Shown here piece after piece: positions 8,523-17,166 of a stretch of 64,000 nt of DNA (position 1 is the first letter of the stretch; the number at the start of each line of letters is the position of its first letter). This DNA comes from CANLDA01 sp964021645 (GTDB lineage Bacteria; Pseudomonadota; Alphaproteobacteria; Rhodobacterales; Rhodobacteraceae): the NCBI GenBank assembly GCA_964021645.1, contig CAXIAD010000002.1, positions 1-64,000 on the forward strand, written 5' to 3'. The notes below the pieces were generated by a model. It saw only the letters and a program-made list of their open reading frames with translations. It was not told the origin of the DNA and did no database searches. Both the position numbers and the translations under genes were made by a program.

Positions 8523-9092
8523 TTAGTGCAGTTTTGCTTCTACTTCATCAATAGCCGCATCAATCAGTTTGTTACCATTCGCAGCCGTCATCTGTTTAGT
8601 GATCACGTCATTGGCAGTAGCAATTGCGATAACAATCGCCTGATCGCGTACTTCTTTCACGGCGTTCGCTTGAGCGGAGGCAATTTGTTCCTCGGCAGAA
8701 GCAAGACGGCGTGTAATAGAGGCTTGTAGATCAAGTTTAGCTTGTTCAGCCGCCGCAGTCGCTTCTTCTTTGGCTTGCGCCACGATGCGATTTGCCTGCT
8801 CCTGAACTTCTTTTTGCTTACGCTCATAGGACGCCAACAAAGTCTGGGCTTCTTCGCGCAATGTGCGCGCCTCATCCAGATCAGAGCTGATATCCGTTGC
8901 GCGTTTGTCCAACATGCTGGCAATCATGCCCGGCACCTTGAAATAGATCAGAACAAGAACGAACAGGATAAAGGCCAACAGAACAATGAAGTCCGTGTTG
9001 TGAAGCGAAAAGAACGGTCCACTTGCCGCGAAGGCCGGAGTCGCCACTGTAACAGCAGCGATAGGGGCGAGGAGAGTTGTGAGTTTACGCAT
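8523..9092 (-). CDS. atpF: ATP synthase F0 subunit b
   Basis: A 189-residue peripheral-stalk subunit. It starts with a hydrophobic stretch and one membrane anchor (about residues 28-52, FIVLLAFILFVLVLIYFKVPGM), then a long Ala/Glu/Gln/Lys-rich helix (RTLREEAQTLLASYERKQKE) that would dimerise with b'. It is the last gene of the F0 operon, 5 bases after the b' stop. The first 22 residues look like a cleavable leader (TVATPAFA), which is common for b subunits in this order. Confidence 0.92.
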   Translation of the reverse strand: MRKLTTLLAPIAAVTVATPAFAASGPFFSLHNTDFIVLLAFILFVLVLIYFKVPGMIASMLDKRATDISSDLDEARTLREEAQTLLASYERKQKEVQEQANRIVAQAKEEATAAAEQAKLDLQASITRRLASAEEQIASAQANAVKEVRDQAIVIAIATANDVITKQMTAANGNKLIDAAIDEVEAKLH

Positions 9093-9097
9093 GTCTC

Positions 9098-9631
9098 TTA
9101 GCCTTTCATCCGGTCTTGGATTGCAGCATCGACGGCTTTGGCATCTGCCGTACCACCAAGGGCTGCAATGATTTCTTTAGCGGTATCAGTCGCTACTTCT
9201 TTGACATTGCCCAAAGCACCGTCGCGGATTTCGGCAATTGCCTTACCCGACTCGGCTGTTTTGGCTGCAATCTCTGCATCCGCCTTGGCAGTTGCTGCAT
9301 CCAGACCAACCTGAATTTCGGCTTTGGCCTCTGCGACGATACGTTGTGCTTCTGCACGCGCATCCAAGAGAGCCTTGTTATAGACCTCTTCCGCTTCAAC
9401 GGCTTTAGCCTTCAGCGCTTCTGCTGCGGCGATATCGTTAGTGATCGTCCCCTGACGTTCCGCCAGTACCGACGCAATGCGTGGCAACGCGATGCGTGAC
9501 AAGACGAAATAGATCACAATGAGTGTGACCATTAGCCAGAAAATCTGGTTGCCCCAGTTTGAAAAATCTAGCTGCGGCATGCCCGGCGCGGATGCGGCGT
9601 GACCTGCGGCTTCTTGCGTTTCAGTCGCCAT
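9098..9631 (-). CDS. atpX: ATP synthase F0 subunit b'
   Basis: A 177-residue second stalk subunit of the kind found in photosynthetic-lineage alphaproteobacteria, where b and b' form a heterodimer. The single membrane span is near residues 30-48 (IFWLMVTLIVIYFVLSRIA), followed by PRIASVLAERQGTITNDIAAAEALKAKAVEAE and a long amphipathic helix. It is preceded by the c subunit and followed directly by b. Its presence as a separate gene supports an alphaproteobacterial source. Confidence 0.92.
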   Translation of the reverse strand: MATETQEAAGHAASAPGMPQLDFSNWGNQIFWLMVTLIVIYFVLSRIALPRIASVLAERQGTITNDIAAAEALKAKAVEAEEVYNKALLDARAEAQRIVAEAKAEIQVGLDAATAKADAEIAAKTAESGKAIAEIRDGALGNVKEVATDTAKEIIAALGGTADAKAVDAAIQDRMKG

Positions 9632-9715
9632 ATCGTCCTCCTGGGAACTTCCGTAGGGTTACGGGGGGGATGCGCAATGCAATCCCACCCGCACGTAAGG
9701 ATGGTTCCGCGTGGA

Positions 9716-9940
9716 TTAGACGGCGAACATCAGAAGCAGAGCAACGAGGAACGAAAAGATGCCCAGTGCTTCTGCGAACGCGATACCGATGAACAGGGTC
9801 GCTGTTTGCGATGCCGCTGCTGATGGGTTGCGCAATGCGCCAGACAAGTAGCTGCCTGCAACATTACCAACGCCGATTGCGGCTGCGCCGGAACCGATTG
9901 CTGCTAGACCTGCGCCGATGTGTGCGAGTTGACCTTCCAT
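9716..9940 (-). CDS. atpE: ATP synthase F0 subunit c
   Basis: A 74-residue proteolipid with two membrane helices. The first is Gly/Ala-rich (AHIGAGLAAIGSGAAAIGVGNVAG), the loop carries the conserved ALRNPSA motif, and the second helix holds the proton-carrying Glu57 in IAFAEALGIF. The c subunits form the rotor ring. The glycine-rich first helix is the ordinary H+-type; no Na+-binding pattern is evident. Confidence 0.95.
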   Translation of the reverse strand: MEGQLAHIGAGLAAIGSGAAAIGVGNVAGSYLSGALRNPSAAASQTATLFIGIAFAEALGIFSFLVALLLMFAV

Positions 9941-10022
9941 GATGTAGTCTCCTTACGTTGGAAGTTTAGATATGTAGATAGGTGAAATCCTGTGCGGTTG
10001 AGCGGGTTTATCCCGCCGCCCC

Positions 10023-10796
10023 TTAGTGTGACGGATGCAACGCATCCTTTAGATAAACACAGGTTAGAATGGTGAATACATAGGCCTGAATAAAGGCAAC
10101 AAGCACCTCTAGGCCGTACATTGCGGTGATTGCGACAACCGACAGCGGGCTAACAACAGCAATCGCGGCGAAGCCTGCAAAAACCTTTAGAACCGCGTGG
10201 CCAGCCATGATGTTGCCAGCAAGACGAATGCTGTGGCTAACGGGGCGCACGAAATAGCTGATCAATTCGATCAAGGCGAGGATCGGACGCAGCGGCAGAG
10301 GTGCCGAGCTAACCCAAAAGAGGCCCAAGAACCCGAGACCGTTCTTTACGAAACCAACGATGGTCACAGTAAGGAAAACCAGCATCGCCAGAACGATAGT
10401 CACAGCAAAATGTGATGTAGTGGCAAAGCTCATCGGCAGGAGGCCAAGGAAGTTGGCCATAACGATGAACATGAACAGTGTCATAACATATGGGAAGAAT
10501 TTGATGGCGTCTTTGCCGGCAACATCTTCGACCATTTTGTAAACGAATACATAGGCCAGTTCTGCAACTGACTGGCTGCGGCTAGGCACCACGGCGCGGC
10601 GCGAACTGCCAACAACCAAAAGCGCGATGACTGCAACAACACAAAGTGCCATCCACAAAGTCACGTTAGTGATTGTGAACATCCCAATTGGGCCATCCCC
10701 AAACAGTGGCTGTACGATGAACTGATCCATCGGATGGAAAACCAATCCGCCTGCATCCTCTGCACCGTGAGCTGTACTTGTTGCTTCGCTTGCCAC
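10023..10796 (-). CDS. atpB: ATP synthase F0 subunit a
   Basis: A 257-residue membrane protein with five to six helices that forms the proton half-channels beside the c-ring. The essential arginine is in SHSIRLAGNIMAGH (near residue 195), and the C-terminal helix AFIQAYVFTILTCVYLKDALHPSH is conserved. It lies 2 bases after atpI and 82 bases before atpE, as usual for this operon. Confidence 0.95.
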   Translation of the reverse strand: MASEATSTAHGAEDAGGLVFHPMDQFIVQPLFGDGPIGMFTITNVTLWMALCVVAVIALLVVGSSRRAVVPSRSQSVAELAYVFVYKMVEDVAGKDAIKFFPYVMTLFMFIVMANFLGLLPMSFATTSHFAVTIVLAMLVFLTVTIVGFVKNGLGFLGLFWVSSAPLPLRPILALIELISYFVRPVSHSIRLAGNIMAGHAVLKVFAGFAAIAVVSPLSVVAITAMYGLEVLVAFIQAYVFTILTCVYLKDALHPSH

Positions 10797-10798
10797 GT

Positions 10799-11158
10799 CT
10801 AGTTCCTCTCGTCTCGCTCGGCCTCATCGGCCAATTGTTTCTTTTGGATTTCTTGCGCGCTGCGAAGCATAACATTTACCCCGGCGGCGAAACCCAACAA
10901 TATGAACAGCACCAGAAAAATCGGCATAGTGCCGAAAAGGCTATCCAGCCCAAATCCAATGCCAAAACCGATCATAAGACCGGCAACAAGCTCAATCACC
11001 ATCCGCCAGGCAAGATTGGCCTGAGAATAATGCTCCTCCATGTGGTCCTTGGGTGCCTGGGCCTTTTTGGCCGCCTCGATCTTTGCTTCCAGCTGCGCTA
11101 GGCGCTCTGTCTGGTCTGGATCGGTCACGCGCATTTCCAATGGTTGAACTTGCGGCAT
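10799..11158 (-). CDS. atpI: ATP synthase accessory protein AtpI
   Basis: A 119-residue protein with a charged N-terminus (about 40 residues, RLAQLEAKIEAAKKAQ) and two membrane helices (about 54-75 and 80-102) separated by a short DSLFGT loop. AtpI helps assemble the c-ring and may carry Mg2+. It is the first gene of the F0 operon. The start is uncertain: the ATG at 11158 has no clear RBS, and an internal ATG at 11134 is also possible. Confidence 0.85.
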   Translation of the reverse strand: MPQVQPLEMRVTDPDQTERLAQLEAKIEAAKKAQAPKDHMEEHYSQANLAWRMVIELVAGLMIGFGIGFGLDSLFGTMPIFLVLFILLGFAAGVNVMLRSAQEIQKKQLADEAERDERN

Positions 11159-11310
11159 TGCTAAGGCGCAGAAGCATGCGAGTCAAGCGCATGAATGTCA
11201 CAGCAAGTATCCCTTCAACTCATTGTTATTATGCATTTTAATTTTTCACCACTGCGACGCTCAAATTGAAAATACACCCCAATATGCCCAATCCCTTGCT
11301 TTAGCTATAT

Positions 11311-11326
11311 TCAACCATTTGGTTGA
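11311..11326. promoter_or_regulatory. Palindromic operator candidate for the ArsR regulator
   Basis: TCAACC-ATTT-GGTTGA is a perfect 16-base palindrome 32 bases before the likely arsR start. ArsR-family repressors of the winged-helix type bind such short palindromes over their own promoter. It may also influence the divergent atpI promoter, which lies on the other side of this 200-base gap (inference). Confidence 0.55.
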
Positions 11327-11358
11327 CGATCAGACGCCACACCGCCTATGCACACCCT

Positions 11359-11691
11359 ATGACCCACATGCTTGATACTGTTTTCGCAGCCCTTGCCGAC
11401 CCGACCCGCCGGGCCATCCTTGCGATGTTGCTAGAGGACGACATGGCCGTCACCGACGTTGCAGAGCCATTTGACATGTCCCTTGCCGCAATATCAAAGC
11501 ATCTGATCATCTTGACCAAAGCACGCCTGATATCGCAGGAAAAACGCGGGCGGGTGAAATGGTGTAAGTTAGAGCCAGACGCACTGCGCAATGCGTCGGT
11601 CTGGATGCAAGGGTTTGGACAGTTTGAGCCCGTGAACCTGGATGCGTTTGAACGCTTCCTTCTCTCCGAATTGCCCGAGGGTGACGACTAG
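11359..11691 (+). CDS. ArsR-family transcriptional regulator
   Basis: About 110 residues, beginning MTHMLDTVFAALADPTRRAILAML, the standard start of the ArsR subgroup that usually sits beside an SRPBCC-domain gene. The winged helix (DMAVTDVAEPFDMSLAAISKHLIILTKARLI) is complete. No metal-binding CxC motif is present, so it is not an arsenic or zinc sensor of the classical type. The usual SRPBCC partner is absent here, which makes this copy an orphan. An upstream TTG at 11323 would put the start inside the palindrome and is unlikely. Confidence 0.82.
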   Translation: MTHMLDTVFAALADPTRRAILAMLLEDDMAVTDVAEPFDMSLAAISKHLIILTKARLISQEKRGRVKWCKLEPDALRNASVWMQGFGQFEPVNLDAFERFLLSELPEGDD

Positions 11692-11802
11692 CTGCCCTTC
11701 CAAAACGGCGCGGCAAAAACGGCACCAGATCGTCATCCAACCGAGCCACACCCACAGATCAAATAGTCGAGCGCGCCGCAGGCGCTCCATGAGATTATAC
11801 CC

Positions 11803-12693
11803 CTACGCAGCAACCTCTTCGTTCTTCAGAAGCAGTATCAAGGCAACTATTGTCAGCGCCACCCCCCCAAGCACCAAGGCGCGCGGCGCGCCGTGGCCCA
11901 GCGCGATTTCCCAGACGATCACCCAACTGGGCACCAGATATGTATAGGCCATCACCTTTGCGCTTGGCAGATGCAAAACAGCAAACTGAATACAGACAAA
12001 TGTCACTGCTGAAGCAAATATCGCCACATAAAGCAGCGTGATCCAGACTATGGGGCGCAGATGCATCCAGTCGGTCACGATGATATCAGACCACCCCACG
12101 CCCATCAGGATCACAAAACCCGCAACCAACGTCCCAAATGTAAACACTAGGGGTGCCTCGCCCCGGTTCAACTTGCGCACCATTGGAGTATAGATAGCAT
12201 GCGCAATACAGCCCCAAAAGTAGTAGACCTCCCCAACACCAACGCGGAACCTTAGTAACGCGGCCAAATCAGCCCGAAAGATCACCCACAACGCGCCCAC
12301 TGCACCAATGCCTAATGCCAACGCCATGCGTTTTGTAGTGATTTGCCTTAACAGCCCATAGCTAAAGAAAGCTGTCACAACCGGCGTCAGCGTGAAAACA
12401 GCCGCCGTCGACACCGGAGCCGCGGTTTTCAGCCCCTCAAACATCAGCACAAAATAGATCGCGAACAAACCTCCCAGCACCAAATACCGCCATGGTGCGC
12501 GTGCTGCACTGCGTGGCAGACCTGTGGTCACACACGCCACCCCTCCAATCACAATTGCCGCAATCAGGAACCTGACAGCATTCAACGCAGCTGGAGCGAT
12601 ATCGTTGGCGGCAAGTGACCCCAACGAAAACGACCCCGCAACAAGTGCCGAAAACATCAGCAGGGCAAAATGCCCTCGTGTGGCATTGGTCAT
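11803..12693 (-). CDS. DMT/EamA family transporter
   Basis: About 296 residues with ten predicted membrane helices arranged as two EamA repeats. The first repeat begins GHFALLMFSALVAGSFSLGSLAANDIAPAALNAVRFLIAA. It is an inner-membrane carrier for an unknown metabolite; exporters of amino acids and nucleosides belong to this family. The start is the ATG at 12693, whose ATGA overlaps the stop of the upstream LysR gene by 4 bases, so the two are translationally coupled. The regulator would therefore control its own transporter. Confidence 0.85.
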   Translation of the reverse strand: MTNATRGHFALLMFSALVAGSFSLGSLAANDIAPAALNAVRFLIAAIVIGGVACVTTGLPRSAARAPWRYLVLGGLFAIYFVLMFEGLKTAAPVSTAAVFTLTPVVTAFFSYGLLRQITTKRMALALGIGAVGALWVIFRADLAALLRFRVGVGEVYYFWGCIAHAIYTPMVRKLNRGEAPLVFTFGTLVAGFVILMGVGWSDIIVTDWMHLRPIVWITLLYVAIFASAVTFVCIQFAVLHLPSAKVMAYTYLVPSWVIVWEIALGHGAPRALVLGGVALTIVALILLLKNEEVAA

Positions 12694-13571
12694 GGGGTAT
12701 TCCAGTTTTGGGCACGCTCTTTTAGAAAGCTCAGAAACGCTTGGACTTTGGTGGTGCGGTGTAAATCGACATGGGTCACGAGCCATAGCGGACCTTGCCA
12801 ATTCTCGTGCGGCGGGATCACCTCAATCAGATCGTTGCGCTCCTGAATCATCCAGCGCGGCAAAAAGCCAATTCCCGCTCCGCCCAGAACGGCTTGCTCC
12901 AGGATTTTTGGATCACTTGCGCGGAAAACAAGCTGCTCACGTGAGATCGTATCGTTCAGCCACATTTGAAACGGTGCCCGCGTGCGCAAGCTATCCAGCC
13001 CCACAAACCTGTGCCCGCCAAAATCCTCAATACCGGTGGGTAGCCCGTGTTGAGCGGCGTATCCTTTGGAGGCAAACAGACCGACAGGCATAATGGCGAG
13101 AGGTTGAACCACATTGTCGGGCTCTTCTGGAATAGGCCCTGCACGCACAGCCACATGGGCCTCACCGTATTCCAATCGGAATAGACGATCTCCGGTTAAG
13201 AACCGCACAACCAAATCTGGATGCGCCTGTTGAAAATCAGCCAAAACCGGAGTCAGCACCGCGCCCAAGGCGGATAGTGAGGTGATAACTAACTCTCCTG
13301 ATACCTCTGCACCGCGGCCTTTGATGCGGCCTTCAAGCTGGCCAAACTGATCATCTGTTGCCTGCGCCACACGCAGCAAATCTTCTCCAGCCTCGGTCGC
13401 AGCATATCCACGGGCATGGCGCTGAAACAGTTTGACGCCAAGTTTGCCTTCGAGGGCATCAATATGCCGGATCACTGTGGCGTGGTGCACGCCTAATTCT
13501 TCGGCGGCACCGCTGACCGTACCACGCCGTGCCACCTGATAGGCAGTTTTGATTTCGTCCCAATTATCCAT
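12690..13571 (-). CDS. LysR-family transcriptional regulator
   Basis: A 293-residue LTTR. The helix-turn-helix is at residues 5-60 (AYQVARRGTVSGAAEELGVHHATVIRHIDALEGKLGVKLFQR), followed by a linker and a type 2 periplasmic-binding-like effector domain. It is in one transcript with the DMT transporter, the reverse of the more usual divergent arrangement. No inducer can be inferred. Confidence 0.87.
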   Translation of the reverse strand: MDNWDEIKTAYQVARRGTVSGAAEELGVHHATVIRHIDALEGKLGVKLFQRHARGYAATEAGEDLLRVAQATDDQFGQLEGRIKGRGAEVSGELVITSLSALGAVLTPVLADFQQAHPDLVVRFLTGDRLFRLEYGEAHVAVRAGPIPEEPDNVVQPLAIMPVGLFASKGYAAQHGLPTGIEDFGGHRFVGLDSLRTRAPFQMWLNDTISREQLVFRASDPKILEQAVLGGAGIGFLPRWMIQERNDLIEVIPPHENWQGPLWLVTHVDLHRTTKVQAFLSFLKERAQNWNTP

Positions 13572-13675
13572 GCAAACACCTGTGCGAATTCAAACACGAC
13601 AGTCTAGACCCTAGCCTTTGCGTGCCTATTTGCAATGGGAAGCCTCCAACGGCTCGCTCTATAACGTCCGCCCTA

Positions 13676-14206
13676 CTATGGCAGCCACATCACCGAAACA
13701 TTCAGGCGCTCCATTAACTGCATCACATCTGTCATTTTCATCACAACAGTGCGGTCGTTCACCAAAGGGTGCATATTTATCAGGTCGGCCTGTTTTGCAC
13801 ATGCATCCATATAGAACGTCACATTTTTGGTGGCCCCCGTGATCATCGCAAGCGGGCTAACGGCACCGGGACGAATGCCCAAATGCTCCATCAGGCGATC
13901 GGGGGAACCAAACGACAGACTTCCAACGCCAAGATCTGCGCCCAATGCCTTTAGATCAATGTCGCGGTCCTGTTCCAGCGTTACCAGATAGTTGCGTTTT
14001 TTGCGGTCGCGCAGATACAGGTTTTTGATCCGTAGCGCGTTTTCGCCAGGGACCAGAATTTCATCTTCGATAGATTTAGAATCCTCAACGGTGCGCAGGG
14101 GAGCATGGGTATGCAACCGGTAAGTCAGCCCCCATTCGTCCAACATCGCCAACAAAGCATCCGATGTGATCGGCAGGCTATCCTGATAAGTAGAAGAAGC
14201 GTCCAT
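13676..14206 (-). CDS. Prolyl-tRNA deacylase-like editing protein (ProX/YbaK fold)
   Basis: A 176-residue single-domain protein of the YbaK/ProRS-associated family, which hydrolyses mischarged tRNAs such as Ala-tRNA(Pro). The fold is marked by LTYRLHTHAPLRTVEDSKSI near residues 28-48, LYLRDRKKRNYLVTLEQDRDIDLKAL in the middle, and the substrate-facing GSLSFGSPDRLMEHLGIRPGAVSPLA. Its closest type is the freestanding ProXp-ala ('prolyl-tRNA synthetase associated domain') protein of alphaproteobacteria. The exact tRNA substrate is inferred. Confidence 0.82.
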   Translation of the reverse strand: MDASSTYQDSLPITSDALLAMLDEWGLTYRLHTHAPLRTVEDSKSIEDEILVPGENALRIKNLYLRDRKKRNYLVTLEQDRDIDLKALGADLGVGSLSFGSPDRLMEHLGIRPGAVSPLAMITGATKNVTFYMDACAKQADLINMHPLVNDRTVVMKMTDVMQLMERLNVSVMWLP

Positions 14207-14361
14207 CGTTATTGTCCCTGACTGACATTGTTGCCCAGCTACATGCCAATAAGCCCGGAAAAAGGCGAGAGGGATTTCGTGCTGGTTCGGATCAAAATAG
14301 TAGGTGGGGACGGGGTTGGCCGGTTATAGGACGTCAATGCGCCGCACAAGGTGCGCCTCGC

Positions 14362-14389
14362 TTGACTCCCTGCCCACGCGGGTTTAAAT
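14362..14389 (+). promoter_or_regulatory. Candidate promoter for the ffh operon
   Basis: TTGACT (14362-14367), a 16-base spacer and TTAAAT (14384-14389) approach the sigma-70 consensus. It would start a long leader before ffh at 14562. Confidence 0.4.
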
Positions 14390-14445
14390 GACCTCAATCT
14401 CCGGGAGTATTATCACTTCCGGTCCTCAGGCCTTGCGCCAGGATC

Positions 14446-14477
14446 GCCCCCCGTCAGCGAGTTTCGCCCACGGGGGC
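14446..14477. other. GC-rich stem-loop in the ffh leader
   Basis: GCCCCCCGT pairs with ACGGGGGC around a loop of about 15 bases, followed by CATTTCTG. It could be a weak terminator or attenuator ahead of ffh, or the 3' end of a small RNA. There is no strong T-run. Confidence 0.4.
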
Positions 14478-14561
14478 ATTTCTGTATTCTAGGCTGGTTA
14501 TTGAGCGGTTCGTCCCTATGTACGAGCCACATATGAAACGGTCACGAAGGAGCCCAAAGCG

Positions 14562-16082
14562 ATGTTTGAGAATCTAAGCGAACGCCTTTCTGGTGTCTTT
14601 GACCGGCTAACAAAACAGGGTGCGCTGAACGACGAAGACGTCAAAACCGCCCTGCGCGAAGTGCGTGTTGCCCTGCTTGAGGCGGATGTCTCGCTGCCGG
14701 TGGCGCGTGATTTTGTTAAGGCTGTACAAGAAAAAGCCTCTGGGCAGGCCGTCACCAAATCTATCACCCCCGGTCAGCAGGTCGTCAAGATCGTGCACGA
14801 CGAGCTGGTGCATGTGCTGCAAGGCGAAGGTGAGCCGGGCGCGCTAAAGATCGACAACGCCCCTGCGCCCATTCTGATGGTTGGTTTGCAAGGTTCTGGT
14901 AAAACCACCACCACGGGTAAACTTGCAAAGCGGTTAAGTGAGAAGAACGGCAAGCGCGTTCTGATGGCATCGCTGGATATTTATCGCCCAGCAGCGCAGC
15001 AACAGTTGCAGATTTTGGGCCAACAAATCGGCGTTGATACCCTGCCTATCGTGGCCGGTGAATCCGCCGTTCAGATCGCCAAGCGCGCCAAACAACAGGC
15101 CACGCTGGGTGGGTATGATGTTTACATGCTGGATACTGCGGGCCGTTTGCAGATTGACGAGATCCTCATGCAAGAGGTTCAGGATGTTCGTGATGCGGTC
15201 AATCCGCGCGAGACCTTGCTGGTGGTTGATGGTCTGACGGGTCAGGTCGCTGTTGAGGTCGCCGAAGAGTTTGACGGCAAAATCGGCATCTCTGGCGTTG
15301 TGCTGACGCGGATGGATGGTGACGGGCGCGGTGGTGCAGCGCTGTCGATGCGTGCGGTCACTGGCAAACCTATTAAATTCGTCGGTCTCGGCGAGAAGAT
15401 GGACGCGCTTGAAACCTTTGAGCCGGAGCGGGTCGCGGGCCGTATTCTGGGCATGGGCGACATCGTTGCCTTGGTCGAAAAAGCGCAGGACACGTTGGAG
15501 GCCGAGCAAGCTGAAAAGATGCTCAAGCGGTTCCAAAAGGGCCGTTTCAACATGAACGACCTGAAAATGCAGCTTGAGCAGATGATCAAGATGGGCGGCA
15601 TGGAAGGTGTGATGGGTATGATGCCCGGCATGGCCAAAATGTCCAAGCAGGTCAAAGAATCCGGTTTTGACGATAAGGTGCTGAAACAGCAAATCGCGCT
15701 GGTGCAGTCGATGACAAAAATGGAACGGGCCAACCCGCAGATCCTGCAAGCGTCGCGCAAAAAGCGGATCGCCAAGGGTGCGGGTCTGGATGTTGCTGAT
15801 CTGAACAAGCTGCTGAAAATGCAGCGCCAGATGTCAGATATGATGAAAAAGATGGGTAAAATGGGCAAAGGCGGCATGCTAAAACAAGCCATGTCCGGCA
15901 TGTTCGGCGGCAAAGGCGGCGCGCCTGATATGACGGGTGGCATGGACCCCAGCAAAATGGACCCCAAAGCATTGGAACAAGCGGCCAAAGCGCTGGGTGG
16001 TAAGATGCCCGGCGGCCTAGGTGGCTTGGGCGGTGGCATGGGCTTGCCCTCCGGTCTGTCAGGATTTGGCAAAAAGAAATGA
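14562..16082 (+). CDS. ffh: Signal recognition particle protein Ffh (SRP54)
   Basis: A 506-residue SRP GTPase that binds 4.5S RNA and signal peptides and docks with FtsY. The order is the N domain (residues 1-90), the G domain with P-loop GLQGSGKTTTTGKL near 107 and DTAGRLQIDE near 190, and then the Met-rich M domain (KMLKRFQKGRFNMNDLKMQLEQMIKMGGM...). It ends in a Gly/Met-rich tail. Its stop overlaps the next gene by 4 bases, so it heads a long coupled operon. RBS-like GAAGGAG lies at about 14545. Confidence 0.97.
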   Translation: MFENLSERLSGVFDRLTKQGALNDEDVKTALREVRVALLEADVSLPVARDFVKAVQEKASGQAVTKSITPGQQVVKIVHDELVHVLQGEGEPGALKIDNAPAPILMVGLQGSGKTTTTGKLAKRLSEKNGKRVLMASLDIYRPAAQQQLQILGQQIGVDTLPIVAGESAVQIAKRAKQQATLGGYDVYMLDTAGRLQIDEILMQEVQDVRDAVNPRETLLVVDGLTGQVAVEVAEEFDGKIGISGVVLTRMDGDGRGGAALSMRAVTGKPIKFVGLGEKMDALETFEPERVAGRILGMGDIVALVEKAQDTLEAEQAEKMLKRFQKGRFNMNDLKMQLEQMIKMGGMEGVMGMMPGMAKMSKQVKESGFDDKVLKQQIALVQSMTKMERANPQILQASRKKRIAKGAGLDVADLNKLLKMQRQMSDMMKKMGKMGKGGMLKQAMSGMFGGKGGAPDMTGGMDPSKMDPKALEQAAKALGGKMPGGLGGLGGGMGLPSGLSGFGKKK

Positions 16083-16624
16083 CCGATATCCGCCCCATCC
16101 CCACATTGACGACCGAACGTCTGACATTGCGAGGCCCCGTGCCTAGCGATTTTGAACCTTTGGCAGCATTTTTCGCCAATGGCGATTATAGCTGGGGATT
16201 CGGCGGCCCGTTGACACGCAATGAGGCATGGCGCTGGTTTGCCAGCCTGATTGGTCATTGGGCTCTGCGGGGCTATGGGTTTTGGTTCATCACGGAAACG
16301 GCCTCTGATACGGTCATTGGTATGGCCGGTATTTGGGAGCCTGAGGGCTGGCCCGAGCCAGAGCTGGGTTGGGTGATGTTTGAGGGATCAGAGGGCAAAG
16401 GATATGCCTTTGAAGCAGCCCTTGCAGCGCGTAAATATGCCTATGAGGTCTTTGGACTAAGTGCGTTGAGCAGTAATATCATGCCGGGCAACACCCGATC
16501 GGTTGCCTTGGCTGAACGTCTGGGCGCGCATCACGAGAGCACCTATGAAAACGTCTCTCATGGCACGGAAATGCTGTATCGCCATCCCGGACCTACTGCC
16601 CAAGCCGGGGGTGCTGTATCATGA
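16079..16624 (+). CDS. GNAT acetyltransferase (RimJ/RimL type), first tandem copy
   Basis: A 181-residue acetyltransferase with the RimJ/RimL-like opening TLTTERLTLRGPVPSDFEPL and the acetyl-CoA segment EGSEGKGYAFEAALAARKYAYEVFG. The late NTRSVALAERLGA motif is typical. It overlaps ffh by 4 bases and is followed with the same overlap by a paralogue of identical length. It may acetylate a protein or ribosomal N-terminus, given its neighbours, but the substrate is unknown. Confidence 0.85.
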   Translation: MTDIRPIPTLTTERLTLRGPVPSDFEPLAAFFANGDYSWGFGGPLTRNEAWRWFASLIGHWALRGYGFWFITETASDTVIGMAGIWEPEGWPEPELGWVMFEGSEGKGYAFEAALAARKYAYEVFGLSALSSNIMPGNTRSVALAERLGAHHESTYENVSHGTEMLYRHPGPTAQAGGAVS

Positions 16625-17166
16625 GCCTGTCTATCCCTGTTCTTGAAACCGAGCGCCTGATCCTGCGCGCGCCTTGCGAAGACGATTTTGAGGCCGAAGC
16701 AGTATTTTACGCCAGTGATGCATCCCGTTTCGTGGGTGGCCCTAAAAAGCCACATGAAACTTGGCGCAGCCTTGCCATGATGATTGGGCATTGGGCCATG
16801 CGCGGCTATGGTTTTTGGGCCCTCGAAGAGAAGTCCACCGGTGATTACTTGGGCCGTGTTGGCTTGTGGTACCCGCATGGCTGGTACGAGCGCGAAATCG
16901 GCTGGTCCCTGATGCAGGGCGCGACTGGCAAGGGCTATGCCACCGAGGCAGGCCAGCGTGCGCGTCAGCACGCATACGAGATTTTGGGCTGGACCACGGC
17001 AATTTCGCAGATTGATCCGGCGAATGAACCATCCAAGGCAGTGGCTCGCCGCTTGGGTGCCACCTATGAAACGATCTATAACGACCCTGAATACGGTGAT
17101 ATCGAAATTTGGCGCCACCCCGGCCCCGATACCATCGGTGATGGCGGAATGGAGGCCTACGCATGA
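16621..17166 (+). CDS. GNAT acetyltransferase (RimJ/RimL type), second tandem copy
   Basis: Also 181 residues, clearly paralogous to the preceding gene: both share IGHWA-RGYGFW, a GLWYPHGW/GIWEPEGW block, GKGYA-EA and a terminal W/YRHPGP. The pair therefore arose by tandem duplication. Translation is coupled on both sides by ATGA overlaps (with the first copy and with the chorismate mutase gene). Confidence 0.85.
   Translation: MSLSIPVLETERLILRAPCEDDFEAEAVFYASDASRFVGGPKKPHETWRSLAMMIGHWAMRGYGFWALEEKSTGDYLGRVGLWYPHGWYEREIGWSLMQGATGKGYATEAGQRARQHAYEILGWTTAISQIDPANEPSKAVARRLGATYETIYNDPEYGDIEIWRHPGPDTIGDGGMEAYA

Larger units (their letters stand above)
14207..14561. other. 355-base region upstream of ffh
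   Basis: No gene or recognised RNA is seen. The right part holds a candidate ffh promoter (14362-14389) and a GC-rich hairpin (14446-14477), giving a possible leader of about 165 bases. The 4.5S SRP RNA, which might be expected near ffh, is not here. Confidence 0.5.

Noticed and set aside
14281..14480. Possible 4.5S SRP RNA upstream of ffh
   Set aside because: The conserved GGAAGCAGCC-type tip is absent on both strands; only partial similarity (CCGGAAG on the minus strand) exists.
15242..16258. 338-codon minus-strand frame across ffh
   Set aside because: Antisense shadow of the Met/Gly-rich Ffh M domain; composition is Pro/Ser/Ile-rich without domains.
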